A stretch of 64,000 bases of DNA, taken from assembly GCA_033782935.1 (NCBI GenBank), contig JAWQEG010000062.1:12046001-12110000 (forward strand). The letters run 5' to 3'. The DNA is from Petrolisthes cinctipes (taxonomy: Eukaryota > Arthropoda > Malacostraca > Decapoda > Porcellanidae). Each line of letters begins with the position of its first letter. Within the stretch, counting starts at the first letter, position 1. Positions 1 through 14,370 of the stretch are shown here, piece by piece. The notes beneath the pieces were generated by a model. The model was not told where the DNA came from and made no database searches. It saw only the letters and a list, made by a program, of their open reading frames with translations. A program made the position numbers and the translations under genes.

Positions 1-3000
1 AAATACACTAACACGGTCTAGGCATGTACAGATCGCTTCTGGGACCCAAAAATATTGACTTTTCGGGTGTTTAGAGCTTGAATTTGAGATATAAACGGGT
101 ACTGAAGATACATGCACATATCGACTTTTTGCACCTAAATTATCGATTTTAAGCATGTTCTGGGTCTGTATCTTGAAAATATTCTAGCAAGGAGTAGGCA
201 TGTACAGATTGCTTATGGGACCCAAAAATATCGAATTTTCGGGTGTTTTGAGCCTGAATTTGAGATATAAACGGATACTTAAGATGCATGCACATATCGA
301 CTATGGGCACCTAAAATATCGATCGTGAGCATATTTTCGGATTGTATTTTGAAAATACTCTAACACCGAGTAGGCATGTACAGATCGCTTCTGGGACCCA
401 AAAATATCGAATTTTCAGGTGTTTTGAGCCTGAATTTGAGATATAAACGGGTACAGAAGATGCATGCACATATCGACTTTGGACACCTAAAATATCGATT
501 TTTAGCATGTTCTAGACCTCTATTTTGAAAACATTCTAGCACTGAGTAGGCATGTACAGATCGCTTCTGGGTTCCAAAAATATTGAATTTTCGGGTGTTT
601 TGAGCCTGAATTTGAGATATAACCGGGTAGAGAGAATGCATACACATATTGACTTTGTGCACCTAAAATATCAATTTTCAGCATGTTTTGGGCCTGTATT
701 TTGAAAGTACTCTAACACTGAGTATTCATCTACAGATCGTTTCTGGGACACAAAAATATTGAATTTTCGGGTGTTTTGAGCATGTATTTGAGATGTAAAC
801 CGGTACTGAAGATACATGCACATATCGACTTTTTGCACCTAAATTATCGATTTTAAGCATGTTCTGGGTCTGTATCTTGAAAATATTCTAGCAAGGAGTA
901 GGCATGTACAGATTGCTTATGGGACCCAAAAATATCGAATTTTCGGGTGTTTTGAGCCTAAATTTGAGATATAAACGGATACTTAAGATGCATGCACATA
1001 TCGACTATGGGCACCTAAAATATCGATCGTGAGCATATTTTCGGATTGTATTTTGAAAATACTCTAACACCGAGTAGGCATGTACAGATCGCTTCTGGGA
1101 CCCAAAAATATTGAATTTTCGGGTGTTTTGAGCATGTATTTGAGATGTAAACCGGTACTGAAGATACATGCACATATCGACTTTTTGCACATAAAATATC
1201 GATTTTGAGCATGTTTTGGGTCTGTATCTTGAAAACATTCTAGCAAGAAGTAGGCATGTACAGATCGCTTCTGGGACCAAAAAATACCTAATTTTCGGGT
1301 GTTTTGAGCCTGAATTTGAGATATAAACGGGTGCATAAGATGCATGCACATATCGACTTTGGGCACCTAAAATATCGATTTTCAGCATGTTTTATTGCCT
1401 GTATTTTTAAAGTACTCTAACACTGAGTAAGCATGTATACCAGATCGCTTCTGGAACCCAAAAATACTGAATTTCCGGGTGTTTAGAGCCTGAATTTAAG
1501 ATATAAACGGGTACAGAAGATGCAGGCACATATTGACTATGGGCAGCTAAAATATCGATTTTCAGCATGTTTTGGGCATGTATTTTGAAATTACTTAAAC
1601 ACGGAGTAGGCATATACAGATTGCATCTGGTACCCAAAAATATCGAATTTTCGGGTGTTTTGAGCCTAAATTTGAGATATAAACTGGTACAGAACATCCA
1701 TGCACATAACGACTTGGGACACCTAAAATATAAATTTATAGCATGTTTTAAACCTATATTTTAAAAACATTCTAGCACTGAGTAAACATGTACAGATGGC
1801 TTCTGGAACCTAAAACTACTGAATATTCGGGTGTTTTGAGCTTGAATTTGAGATGTAAACCGGTACTGAAGATGCATGCACATATCGACTTTGGGCACCT
1901 AAAATTTCGATTTTAAGCTTGTTTTGGACCTGTATTTTGAAAATACTCTAACACGTAGTAGGCATGTACATATCGCTTTTCGTTCCTAAAAATATCGAAT
2001 TTTCGGGTTTTTTGAGCCTGAATTTGAAATATAAACGGGTACAGAAGATGCATGCACATATCGACTTTGGACACCAAAGATATCGATTTTTAGCATGTAC
2101 TGAGTCTATATTTTGAAAACATTTTAGCACTGCGTAGGCATATACAGATCGCTTCTGGGACCCAAAAATATCGAATTTTTCGGTGTTTTGAGCCTGAATT
2201 TAAGATATAAACGGGTACTGAAGATGCATGCACATATCGACTTTTTGCACCTAAAATACATATTTTGGGCATGTTTTGGGTCTGTATCTTGAAAACATTC
2301 TAGCATGGAGTAGGCATATACAGGTTGCTTCTGGGACCAAAAAATATCGAATTTTCGGGTGTTTTGAGCCTGAATTTGAGATATAAATGAGTACAGAAGA
2401 TGCATGCACATATCGACTTTGGACACCTAAAATATAAATTTTTAGCATGTTTTAAACCCATATTTAAAAAACATTCTAGCACTGAGTAAACATGTACAGA
2501 TCGCTTCTGGAACTTAAAACTATTGAATATTCGGGTGTTTTGAGCCTGAATTTGGGATGTAAACCGGTACTGAAGATACATGCACATATCGACTTTTTGC
2601 ACATAAAATATCGATTTTAAGCTTGTTTTGGGTCTGTATCTTGAAAACATTCAAGCAAGGAGTAGGCATGTACAGATTGCTTCTGGGATCCAAAAACATC
2701 GAATTTTCGGGTGTTTTCAGCATGAATTTGAAATATAAAAAACGCGTAAAGAAGATGCATGCACATATCGACTTTGGGCACCCAAAATATCGATTTTGAG
2801 CATGTTTTGGACCTGTATTTTGAAAATACTCTAACACGGAGTAGGCATGTACATATCGCTTCTCGTTCCTAAAAATATCGAATTTTCGGGTGTTTTGAGC
2901 CTGAATTTGAAATATAAACGGGTACAGAGGATGCATGCACATATCGACTTTGGGCACCCAAAATATCGATTTTTAACATGTTTTGGACCAATATTTTGAA

Positions 3001-6000
3001 ATTATTCTAGCACTGAGTAGGCATGTACAGATCGCTTCTGGGACCCAAAAATATTAAATTTTTGGGTGTTTTGAGCCTGAATTTGAGATATAAACGGGTA
3101 CTGAAGATGCAGGCACATATCGACTTTTTGCACCTAAAATATCGATTTTTAGCATGTTTTAAGCCTATATTTTGAAAAAAGTTCTAGCACTGAGTAGGCA
3201 TGTACAGATCGCTTCTGGGACCCAAAAATACCGAATTTTCGGGTGTTTTGAGCCTGAATTTGAGATATAAACGGGTACAGAAGATGCATACAGATATCGA
3301 CTTTGGGCGCCCAAAATATCGATTTTGAGCATGTTTTGGGCCTATATTTTGAAAGTATTCTAACACGGAGTAGGCATGTACAGATCGCTTCTGGGACACA
3401 AAAATATCGAATTTTTGGGTGTTTTGAGCCTGAATTTGAGATATAATCGGGTACAGAAAATACATGTACATATCGTCTTTGGGCACCCAAAATATCGATT
3501 TTAGCTTGTTTTGGGCCTATATTTTAAAAATATTCTATTACTTAGTAGGCATGTACAGATCGCTTCTGGAACCAAAAATATCGAATTTTCGTGTGTTTTG
3601 AGCCTGCATTTGAGATATAAACGGCTACTGAAAATGCATGCACATATCGACTTTTTGCACCAAAAATATCGATTTTGAGCATATTTTGGGTCTGTATCTT
3701 GAAAACATTCTAGCAAAGAGTAGGCATGTACAAGTCGCTTCTGGGACCCAAAAATATCGAATTTTCGGGTGTCTTGAGTCAAAATTTGAGATATAAACGG
3801 CTACTGAAGATCTATGCACATATCGACTTTGGGCACCCAAAATATCGATTTTCAGCATGTTTTGGGCATGTATTTTGAAAATACTCTAACACGAAGTAGG
3901 CATGTACAGATATCTTCTGTGAAACAAAAATATCTAATTTTCGGGTGTTTTGAGCCTGAATTTGGGATATAAACAGGTACAGAAGATGCATGCAGATATC
4001 GACTTTGGACACCTAAAATATCGATTTTTAGCATGTTTTGGGCCTATATTTTGAAAATACTCTAACACGGAGTAGGCATGTACAGATCGCTTCTGGGACC
4101 CAAAAATAACGAATTTTCGAGTGTTTTCAGCTTGAATTTGAGATATAAACGGGTACAGAACATGCATGCACTTATTGACTTGGGACACCTAAAATATCGA
4201 TTTTTAGCATGTTATGAGCCTATATTTTGAAAACATTATAGGACTGAGTAGGCATGTATAGATCGCTTCTGGAACCCAAAAATATTGAATTTTCGGGAGT
4301 TTTGAGCCTGATTTTGATATGTAAACAGGTAATGAAGATGCATTCACATATCGACTTTATGCACCAAAAATATCGATTTTGAGCATATTTTGGGTCTGTT
4401 TCTTGAAAACATTCTAACAAAGTGTAGGCATGTACAAATCGCTTCTAGAACCAAAAATATCGAATTTTTGTGTGTTTTGAGCCTGCATTTGAGATATAAA
4501 CGGGTACAGAAGATGCATGCACATATCGACTTTGGGCACCAAAAATATCGATTTTCAGCATGTTTTGTTCATGTATTTTGAAAATACTCTAATACGAAGT
4601 AGGCATGTACAGATATCTTCTGTGACACTAAAATATCTAATTTTCGGGTGTTTTGAGCCTGAATTTGGGATATAAACGGGTACAGAAGATGCATGCACAT
4701 ATCGACTTTGGACACCTAAAATATCGATTTTTAGCATGTTTTGGGCCTATATTTTGAAAATACTCTAACACAGAGTAGGCATGTACAGATCGCTTCTGGG
4801 ACCCAAAAATATCGAATTTTCGGATGTTTTGAGCCTGAATTTGGGATATAAACGGGAACAGAAGATACATACACATATTGACTTTTGGCACCTCAAATAT
4901 CGATTTTCAGCATGTTTTGGGCCTGTATTTTGAAAATACTCTAACACGGAATAGGCATGTACAGATTGCTTCTGGGGCCCAAAAACATCGAATTTTCGGG
5001 AATTTTGAGCCTGAATTTGAGATATAATCGGGTACAGAAGATGCATGCTAATATCCACTTTGGGCACCTAAAATATCGACTTTCATCATGTTTCGGGCCT
5101 TTTTTTATAAAGTACTCTAACACGGAGTAGGCATCTAGAGATCGCTTCTGGGACCTAAAAATATTAAATTTTCGGGTGTTTTGAGCCTGAATTTTAAATA
5201 AAAACGGGTACAGCATATGCATGCACATATCGACATTGGGCACCTAAAATATCGATTTTTAGCTTGTTTTGGGCCTATATTTTAAAAATATTCTATCACT
5301 GAATAGGCATGTACAGATCGCTTCTGTGACCCAAAAATATCGAATTTTCGGTGTTTTGAGCCTGAATTTGGGTTATAAACGTGTACAGAAGATTCATACA
5401 CATATTGACTTTGGGCACCTCAAATATCGATTTTCAGCATGTTTTGGGCCTGAAATTCAGAAAGTACTCTAACATGGAGTATTCATGTACAGATCGCTTC
5501 GGGGACCCAAAAATATCGAATTTTCGGGTGTTTTGAGCCTGAATTTGAGATATAAACGGGTACAGAAGATGAATGCACATATCGACTATGTGGAACTAAA
5601 ATATCGATTTTCAGCATGTTTTGAGCATGTATTTTGAAAATACTCTAACACGGAGTAGGCATGTACAGATCGCTTCTGTCACCCAAAAATCTCGAATTTT
5701 CGGGTGTTTTGTGCCAGAATTTTAGATATAAACGGGTACAGAAGATGCATGCACTTATCGACTATGGTCAGCAAAAATATCGATTTTCAGCATGTTTTGG
5801 GCATGTATTTTGAAAATACTCTAACACGGAGTAGGCATACACAGATCGCTTCCGGGACCCAAAAATATCGAATATTCGGGTGTTTTGAGCTTGAATTTGA
5901 GATATAAACGGGTACAGAACATGCATGCACTTATTGACTTGGGACACCTAAAATATCGATTTTTAGCATGTTTTGAGCCTATATTTTGAAAACATTCTAG

Positions 6001-9000
6001 GACTGTGTAGGCATGTACAGATCGCTTCGGGGACCCAAAAATATCGAATTTTCGGGTGTCCTGAGTCTGAATTTGAGATATAAACGGGTACAGAAGATGT
6101 ATGCACATATCGACTTTGGGCACCCAAAATATCGATTTTCAGCATGTTTTTGGCATGTATTTTAAAAATACTCTAACACGAAGTAGGCATGTACAGATAT
6201 CTTCTGTGACACAATAATATCTAATTTTCGGATGTTTTGAGCCTGAATTTGAGATATAAACGGGTACAGAAGATGCATGCACATATCGACTTTGGACTCC
6301 TAAATTATCGATTTTTAGCATGTTTTGAGCCTATATTTTGAAAAGATTCTAACACTGAGTAGGCATATACAGATCGCTTCTGGAACCCAAAAATATTGAA
6401 TTTTCGGGTGTTTTGAGCTTGAATTTGATATGTAAACAGGTAATGAAGATGCATGCACATATCGACTCTTTGCACCTAAAATATCGATTTTGAGCATGTT
6501 TTGGGTCTGTATTGTGAAAATACTCTAACAAGAAGTAGGCATGTACAGATCGCTTTTCTGACCCAAAAATATTGAATTTTCGGGTGTTTTGAGCCTGCAT
6601 TTGAGATATAAACGGCTACGGAAGATGCATGCACATATCGACTTTTTGCACCAAAAAACTATCGATTTTGAGCATATTTTTGGTCTGTATCTTGAAAACA
6701 TTCTAGAAAAGAGTAGGCATTTACAAGTCGCTTCTAGGACCCAAAAATATCGAATTTTCGGGTGTCTTGAGTCTGAATTTTAGATATATACGGGTACAGA
6801 AGATGCATGCACATATCGACTTTGGGCACCCAAAATATCGATTTTCAGCATGTTTTGGGCATGTATTTTGAAAATACTCTTACACGAATTAGGCATGTAC
6901 AGATATCTTCTGTGACACAATAATATCTAATTTTCGGGTGTTTTGAGCCTGAATTTGGGATATAAACGGGTACAGAAGATGCATGCACATATCGACTTTG
7001 GACACCTAAATTTTCGATTTTTAGCATGTTTTGAGCCTATATTTTGAAAAGATTCTAGCACTGATTAGGCATGTACATATCGCTTCTGGGACCCAAAAAT
7101 ATCTAATTTTCGGGTGTTTTGAGCCTGAATTTAGGATATAAACGGGTACAGAAGATGCATACACATATTGACTTTGGGCACCTCAAACATCGATTTTTAG
7201 CATGTTTTGGGCCTGAATTTGGAAATACTATAACACGGAATAGGCATGTACAGATTGCTTCTGGGGCCCAAAAATATCGAATTTTCGGGAATTTTGAGCC
7301 TGAATTTGAGATATAATCGGGTACAGAAGATGCATGCTCATATCCACTTTGGGCACCTAAAATATCGATTTTCAGCATGTTTTGGGCCTGAATTTTGAAA
7401 ATACTCTAACACGAAGTATGCATGTACAGATATCTTCTGTGACACAAAAATATCGAATTTTCGGGTGTTTTGAGCCTGAATTCGAGATATAAACGGGTAC
7501 AGAAGATGAATGCACATATCGACTTTGGACACCTAAATAATCGATTTTTAGCATGTTTTGAGCCTATATTTTGAAAACATTCTGGCACTGAGTAGGCATG
7601 TACAGATCGCTTCTGTGACCCAAAAATATCGAATTTTCGGTTGTCTTGAGCCTGAATTTGGGATATAAACGGGTACAGAAGATGCATACACATAAGGACT
7701 TTGTGCACCTCAAATATCGATTTTCAGCATGTTTTGGGCCTGTATTTTGAAAATATTCTAACACGGAATAGGCATGTACAGATTGCTACTGGGACCCAAA
7801 AATATCGAATTTTCGGGTGTTTCGAGCCTGAATTTGAGATATGAACAGGTACTGAAGATGCATGCACATATCGACTATGTGGAGCTAAAATATCGAATTT
7901 TAGCATGTTTTAAGCCTATATTTTAAAAACATTTTAGCACTGAGTAGACATGTACAGATCGCTTCTGGGACCCAAAAATATCGAATTTTCAGGTGTTTTG
8001 AGCCTGAATTTGGGATATAAAAGGGTACAGAACATGCATGCACATATCGACTTTGGGCACCTAGAATATCGATTTTCAGCTTGTTTTGGGCCTGTATATT
8101 GAAAGTACTCTAACACGGAGTAGGCATGTACAGATCGCGTCTGGGACCAAAAATATCAAATTTTCGGGTTTTTTGAGCTTGAATTTGATATGTAAACAGG
8201 TAATGAAGATGCATGCACATATCGACTCTTTACACCAAAAATATCGATTTTGAGCATGTTTTTGGCCTGTATTTTGAAAATATTCTATTACTGAGTAGGC
8301 ATGTACAGATCGCTTCTGTGACCCAAAAATATAGAATTTTAGGGTGTTTTGAGTCTGAATTTGAGATATAAACGGGTACAAAAGATGTATGCACATATCG
8401 ACTTTGGACACGTAAAATAACGATTTTTAGCATGTTTCAAGCCTATATTTTGAAAATACTCTAACACGGAGTGCACAGATCGCTTCTGGGACCTAAAAAT
8501 ATCGAATTCTCGGGTGTTTTGAGCCTGAATTTGAGATATAAACGGGTACAGAAGATGCATGCACATATCGACTTTGGGCACCTAAAATATCGATTTTCAG
8601 CATGTTTTGGGCCTGAATTTTGAAAGTACTCTAACACGGAGTAGGCATGTACAGATCGCTTCTGGGACCACAAAATATCGAATTTTCGGGTATTTTGAGC
8701 CTGAATTTGAGATATAATCGGATACAGAAAATGCATGCTCATATCCACTTTGGGCACCTTAAATATCGATTTTGAGCATGTTTTGGGCCTGAATTTATAA
8801 AGTACTCTAACACGGAGTAGGCATGCACAGATCGCTTCTCAGACCAAAAAATATCAATTTTTCGGGTGTTTTGAGCCTGAATTTGAGATATAAACGGGTA
8901 TAGAAGATGCATGCACATATCGACTTTGGGAACCTAAAATATCGATTTTCAGCTTTTTTTATGGCCTGTATTTTGAAAGTACTCTAACACGGAGTAGGCA

Positions 9001-11200
9001 TGTACAGATCGCTTCTGGGACCCAAAAATATTAAATGTTCAGGTGTTTTGAGCCTGAATTTGAGATATAAACGGGTACAGAAGATGCGTGCACATATCGA
9101 CTATGGGCAGCTAAAATATCGATTTTCAGCATGTTTTTGGCATGTATTTTGAAAATACTCAAACACGGAGTAGGCATATACAGATCGCTTCTGGGACCCA
9201 AAAATATAGAATTTTCGGGTGTTTTGAGCCTAAATTTGAGATATAATCGGGTACAGAACATGCATGCACATATCGACTTGGGACACATTAAATATCGATT
9301 TTTAGCATGTTTTATACCTTTATTTTCAAAACAATCTAGCACTGAGTAGACATGTACAGATCGCTTGTCTGACCCAAAAATATAGAATTTTACGGGTGTT
9401 TTGAGCCTGAATTTGAGATATAAACGGGTACAGAAGATGCATGCACATATCGACTTTGGGCACCTAAAATATCGATTTTTAGCATGTTTTGAGCCTATAT
9501 TTTGAAAACATTCTAGCACTGAGTAGGCATGTACAGATCGCTTCTGGGACATAAAAAAATTGAATTTTCCGTCAATTTGAGCCTGAATTTGAGATATAAA
9601 CGTGTACTGAAGATGCATGCAGATATCAACTTTCGGCACCCAAGATATCGATATTTAACATGTTTTGGACCTATATTTTGAAAATACTCTAACACAGAGT
9701 AGGCATGTACAGATCGCTTCTGGGACCCAAAAATATCGAATTTATGGGTATTTTCAGCCTGAATTTGGAATATAAACGGGTACAGAAGATGCATACACAT
9801 ATTGACTTTGGGCACCTCAAATATCGATTTTAAGCATGTTTTGGGCCTGTATTTTGAAAATACTCTAACACGGAATAGGCATGTTCAGATTGCTTCTGGG
9901 GCCCAAAAACATCGAATTTTCGGGAATTTTGAGCCTGAATTTGAGATATAATCGGGTACAGAAGATGCATGCACATATCCACTTTGGGCACATAAAATAT
10001 CGATTTTAGCATGATTTTGGTCTGTTTTTTTAAAGTACTCAAACACGGAGTAGGCATGTACAGATCGCTTCTGGGACCCAAAAATATCAAATTTTCGGAT
10101 GTTTTGAGACTGAATATGGGATATAAACGGGTACAGAAGATGCATGCACATATCGACTATGTGGAGCTAAAATATCGTTTTTCAGCATGTTTTGGGCATG
10201 TATTTTGAAAATACTCTAACACGGAGTAGGCATGTACAGATCGCTTCTGGCACCCAAAAACCTCGAATTTTCGGGTGTTTTGAGCCTAAATTTGAGATAT
10301 AAACGGGTACAGAAGATGCATGCACATATCGACTTTGGGCACCTAAAATATCGATTTTCAGCAGGTTTTATGGCCTGTATTTTGAAAGTACTCTAACACG
10401 AAGTAGGCATGTACAGATCGCTTCTGGGACCCAAAAATATTAAATTTTCGGGTATTTTGAGCCTAAATTTGAGATATAAACGGGTACAGCATATGCATGC
10501 ACATATCGACATTGGGCACCTATAATATCGATTTTTAGCTTGTTTTGGGCCTATATTTTGAAAATGTTCTTTCACTGAGTAGGCATGTACAGATAGCTTC
10601 TGTGACCCAAAAACATCGAATTTTCGGGTGTTTTGAGCCGAAATTTGGGATATAAACGGGTACAAAAGATGTATGCACATATCGACTTTGGACACGTAAA
10701 ATATCGATTTTTAGAATGTTTTAAGCCTATATTTTGAAAAAATTCTAGCACTAAGTAGACATGTACAGATCGCTTCGGGAACCAAAAAAATATTGAATTT
10801 TTGGGTGTTTTGAGCCTGCATTTGAGATATAAACGGATACTGAAGATGCATGCATATATCGACTTTTTTCACCTAAAATATCGATTTTGAGCATATTTTG
10901 GGTCTGTATCTTGAAAACATTCTAGCAAAGAGTAGGCATGTACAAAATCGCTTCTGGGTCCCAAAAATATCGAATTTTAGGGTGTCTTGAGTCTCAATTT
11001 GAGATATAAACGGGTACAGAAGATGCATGCACATATCGACTTTGCGCAACCAAAATATCGATTTTGAGCATGTTTTTGGCCTGTATTTTGAAAATACTCT
11101 AACACGAAGTAGGCATGTACAGATATCTTCTGTGACACAAAAATATCAAAATTTTGGGTGTTTTGAGCCTGAATTCGAGATATAAACGGGTACTGAAGAT
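1..11200. repeat. Diverged satellite segment with decayed higher-order structure
   Basis: Neighbouring monomers here differ at many scattered sites and few long copies can be matched. A subtype with TATCTTCTGTGACAC recurs near 3,910, 4,615, 6,195, 6,900, 7,430 and 11,120, at spacings that are multiples of about 176, which suggests remnants of an older higher-order repeat. A local 6-bp loss (GTAGGCATGTACAG to GTGCACAG) is seen near 8,471. The right boundary with the homogenised region is approximate. Confidence 0.75.
98..1111 (+). repeat. 704-bp (4-monomer) duplication within the diverged segment
   Basis: Bases 98-407 and 802-1,111 are the same by eye apart from about one substitution (G near 256 against A near 960). 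The shared stretch includes a rare variant, GATCGTGAGCATATTTTCGG, found at 310-340 and 1,014-1,044. The offset is exactly four monomers. It is a fairly recent event inside an otherwise old part of the array. Confidence 0.85.
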
Positions 11201-12583
11201 TCAGTCAAATATCGACTTTTTGCACCTAAAATATCGATTTTTAGCATGTATTGGGCCTGCATTTTGAAAATACTCTAACACGGTGTAGACATGTACAGAT
11301 CGCTTCTGGAACACAGAAATATCGATTTTTTGGGTGTTTTGAGCCTGAATTTGAGATATAAACGGGTACAGAAGATGCATACACATATCGACTTTGGGCA
11401 GCTAAAATATCGATTTTCAGCATGTTTTGGGTCTGTATCTTGAAAACATTCTAGCAAGGAGTAGGCATGTACAAGTCGCTTCTGGGACCCAAAAATATCG
11501 AATTTTCTGGTTTTTTGAACCTGAATTTGGGATATAGATGGGTACAGAAGATGCATACACATATTGACTTTGGGCACATAAAATATCGATTTTGAGTATG
11601 TTTTGGGCCTGTATTTTAAAAATACTCTAACACCGAGTAGACATGTACAGATCGCTTTTGGGACCCAAAAATATCGAATTTTCGGGTGTTTTGATCCTGA
11701 ATTTAAGATATAAACGGGTACAGAAGATGCATACACATATTGAATTTGGGCACCTAAAATATCGATTTGAGTATGTTTTGGGCCTGCATTCTAAAAATAC
11801 TCTAACACGGAGTAGACATGTACAGATCGCTTTTGGGACCCAAAAACATCGAATTTTCGGGTGTTTTGACGCTGAGTTTAAGATATAAACGGGTACAGAA
11901 GATGCATGCACATATCGACTTTGGCACCCAAAATATCGATTTTTAGTATGTTTTTGGCGTATAATTTGAAAATATTCTAGCACTGAGTAGGCATGTACAG
12001 ATCGCTTCTGGGACCCAAAAATATCGAATTTTCGGGGGTTTTGAGCCAGAATTTGGGATATAACCGGGTACAGAGGATGCATGCACATATCGACTTTTTG
12101 TACCTAAAATATCGATTTTAAGCATGTTTTGGGTCTGTATCTTGAAAACATTCTAGCAAGGAGTAGGCATGTACAAGTCGCTTCTGGGAACCAAAAATAC
12201 CGAATTTTCTGGTATTTTGAACCTGAATTTGGGATATAGATGGGTATAGAAGATGCATACACATATTGACTTTGGGCACCTAAAATATCGATTTTCAGCA
12301 TGTTTTGGGCCTGTATTTTGAAAATACATTAACTCGAAGTAGGCATGTACAGATCGCTTCTGGGACCCAAAAATATCGACTTTTCGGGTGTTTTGAGCCT
12401 GAATTTGAGATATAAACGGGTACAGAAGATGCATGCACATATCGACTTTGGACACCTAAAATATCGATTTATAGCATGTTTTGGGCCTGTATTTTAAAAA
12501 TATTCTAGCACTGAGTAGGCATGTGCAGATTGCTTAAGGGACCCAAAAATATCGAATTTTCGGGTGTTTTGACCCTGAATTTA

Positions 12584-14370
12584 AGATATAAACGGGTACA
12601 GAAGATGCATACACATATTGACTTTGGGCAGTTAAAATATCGTTTTTCAGCATGTTTTAGGCCTGTATTTTAAAAATACTCTAACACGGAGTATGCATGT
12701 ACAGATGGCTTTTGGGACCCAAAAATATCGAATATTCGGGTGTTTTGAGTCTGAATTTGAGACATAAACGGGTACAGAAGATGCATGCACATATCGACAT
12801 TCTGCACCTAAAATATCGATTTTGAGCATGTTTTGGGTCTCTATCATGAAAACTTTCTAGCAAGAAGTATGCATGTACAGATTGCTTCTGGGACCCAAAT
12901 AAATCGAATTTTCGGGTGTTCTGAGCCTTAATTTGAGATATGAACGGGTACAGAAGATGCATGCACATATCGACTTTGGGCACCAAAAATATCGATTTTG
13001 AGCATGTTTTGGGCCTTCATTTTGAAAATACTCTAACACGGTGTAGACATGTACAGATCGCTTCTGGAACACAAAAATATCGATTTTTTGGGTGTTTTGA
13101 CCCTGAATTTAAGATATAAACGGGTACAGAAGATGCATACACATATTGACTTTGGGCAGTTAAAATATCGTTTTTCAGCATGTTTTAGGCCTGTATTTTA
13201 AAAATACTCTAACACGGAGTATGCATGTACAGATCGCTTCTGGGACCCAAAAATATCGAATTTTCGGGTGTTTTGAACCTGAATTTGGGATACAGACGGA
13301 TACCGAAGATGCATGCACATATCGACTTTTTGCACCTAACATATCGATTTTGAGCATGTTTTGGGCATGTATTTTGAAAATACTCTAACACGGAGTAGGC
13401 ATGTACAGATCGCTTCGGGGACCCAAAAATATCGAATTTTCGGGTGTTTTGAGCCTGAATTTGAGATATAAACGGGTACAGAAGATGCATACACATATTG
13501 ACTTTGGGCAGTTAAAATATCGTTTTTCAGCATGTTTTAGGCCTGTATTTTAAAAATACTCTAACACGGAGTATGCATGTACAGATGGCTTTTGGGACCC
13601 AAAAATATCGAATATTCGGGTGTTTTGAGTCTGAATTTGAGACATAAACGGGTACAGAAGATGCATGCACATATCGACATTCTGCACCTAAAATATCGAT
13701 TTTGAGCATGTTTTGGGTCTCTATCATGAAAACTTTCTAGCAAGAAGTATGCATGTACAGATTGCTTCTGGGACCCAAATAAATCGAATTTTCGGGTGTT
13801 CTGAGCCTTAATTTGAGATATGAACGGGTACAGAAGATGCATGCACATATCGACTTTGGGCACCAAAAATATCGATTTTGAGCATGTTTTGGGCCTTCAT
13901 TTTGAAAATACTCTAACACGGTGTAGACATGTACAGATCGCTTCTGGAACACAAAAATATCGATTTTTTGGGTGTTTTGACCCTGAATTTAAGATATAAA
14001 CGGGTACAGAAGATGCATACACATATTGACTTTGGGCAGTTAAAATATCGTTTTTCAGCATGTTTTAGGCCTGTATTTTAAAAATACTCTAACACGGAGT
14101 ATGCATGTACAGATCGCTTCTGGGACCCAAAAATATCGAATTTTCGGGTGTTTTGAACCTGAATTTGGGATACAGACGGATACCGAAGATGCATGCACAT
14201 ATCGACTTTTTGCACCTAACATATCGATTTTGAGCATGTTTTGGGCATGTATTTTGAAAATACTCTAACACGGAGTAGGCATGTACAGATCGCTTCGGGG
14301 ACCCAAAAATATCGAATTTTCGGGTGTTTTGAGCCTGAATTTGAGATATAAACGGGTACAGAAGATGCAT
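12584..14370 (+). repeat. 880-bp (5-monomer) tandem duplication
   Basis: Bases 12,584-13,490 and 13,464-14,370 agree at every line I compared, at an offset of exactly 880 bp (5 x 176). First differences are at 12,583/13,463 on the left and 13,491/14,371 on the right. Within the unit, the block with ACCCTGAATTTAAGATA and GGGCAGTTAAAATATCG recurs 528 bp (three monomers) downstream. The pattern fits unequal exchange out of register by five monomers. Confidence 0.92.
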
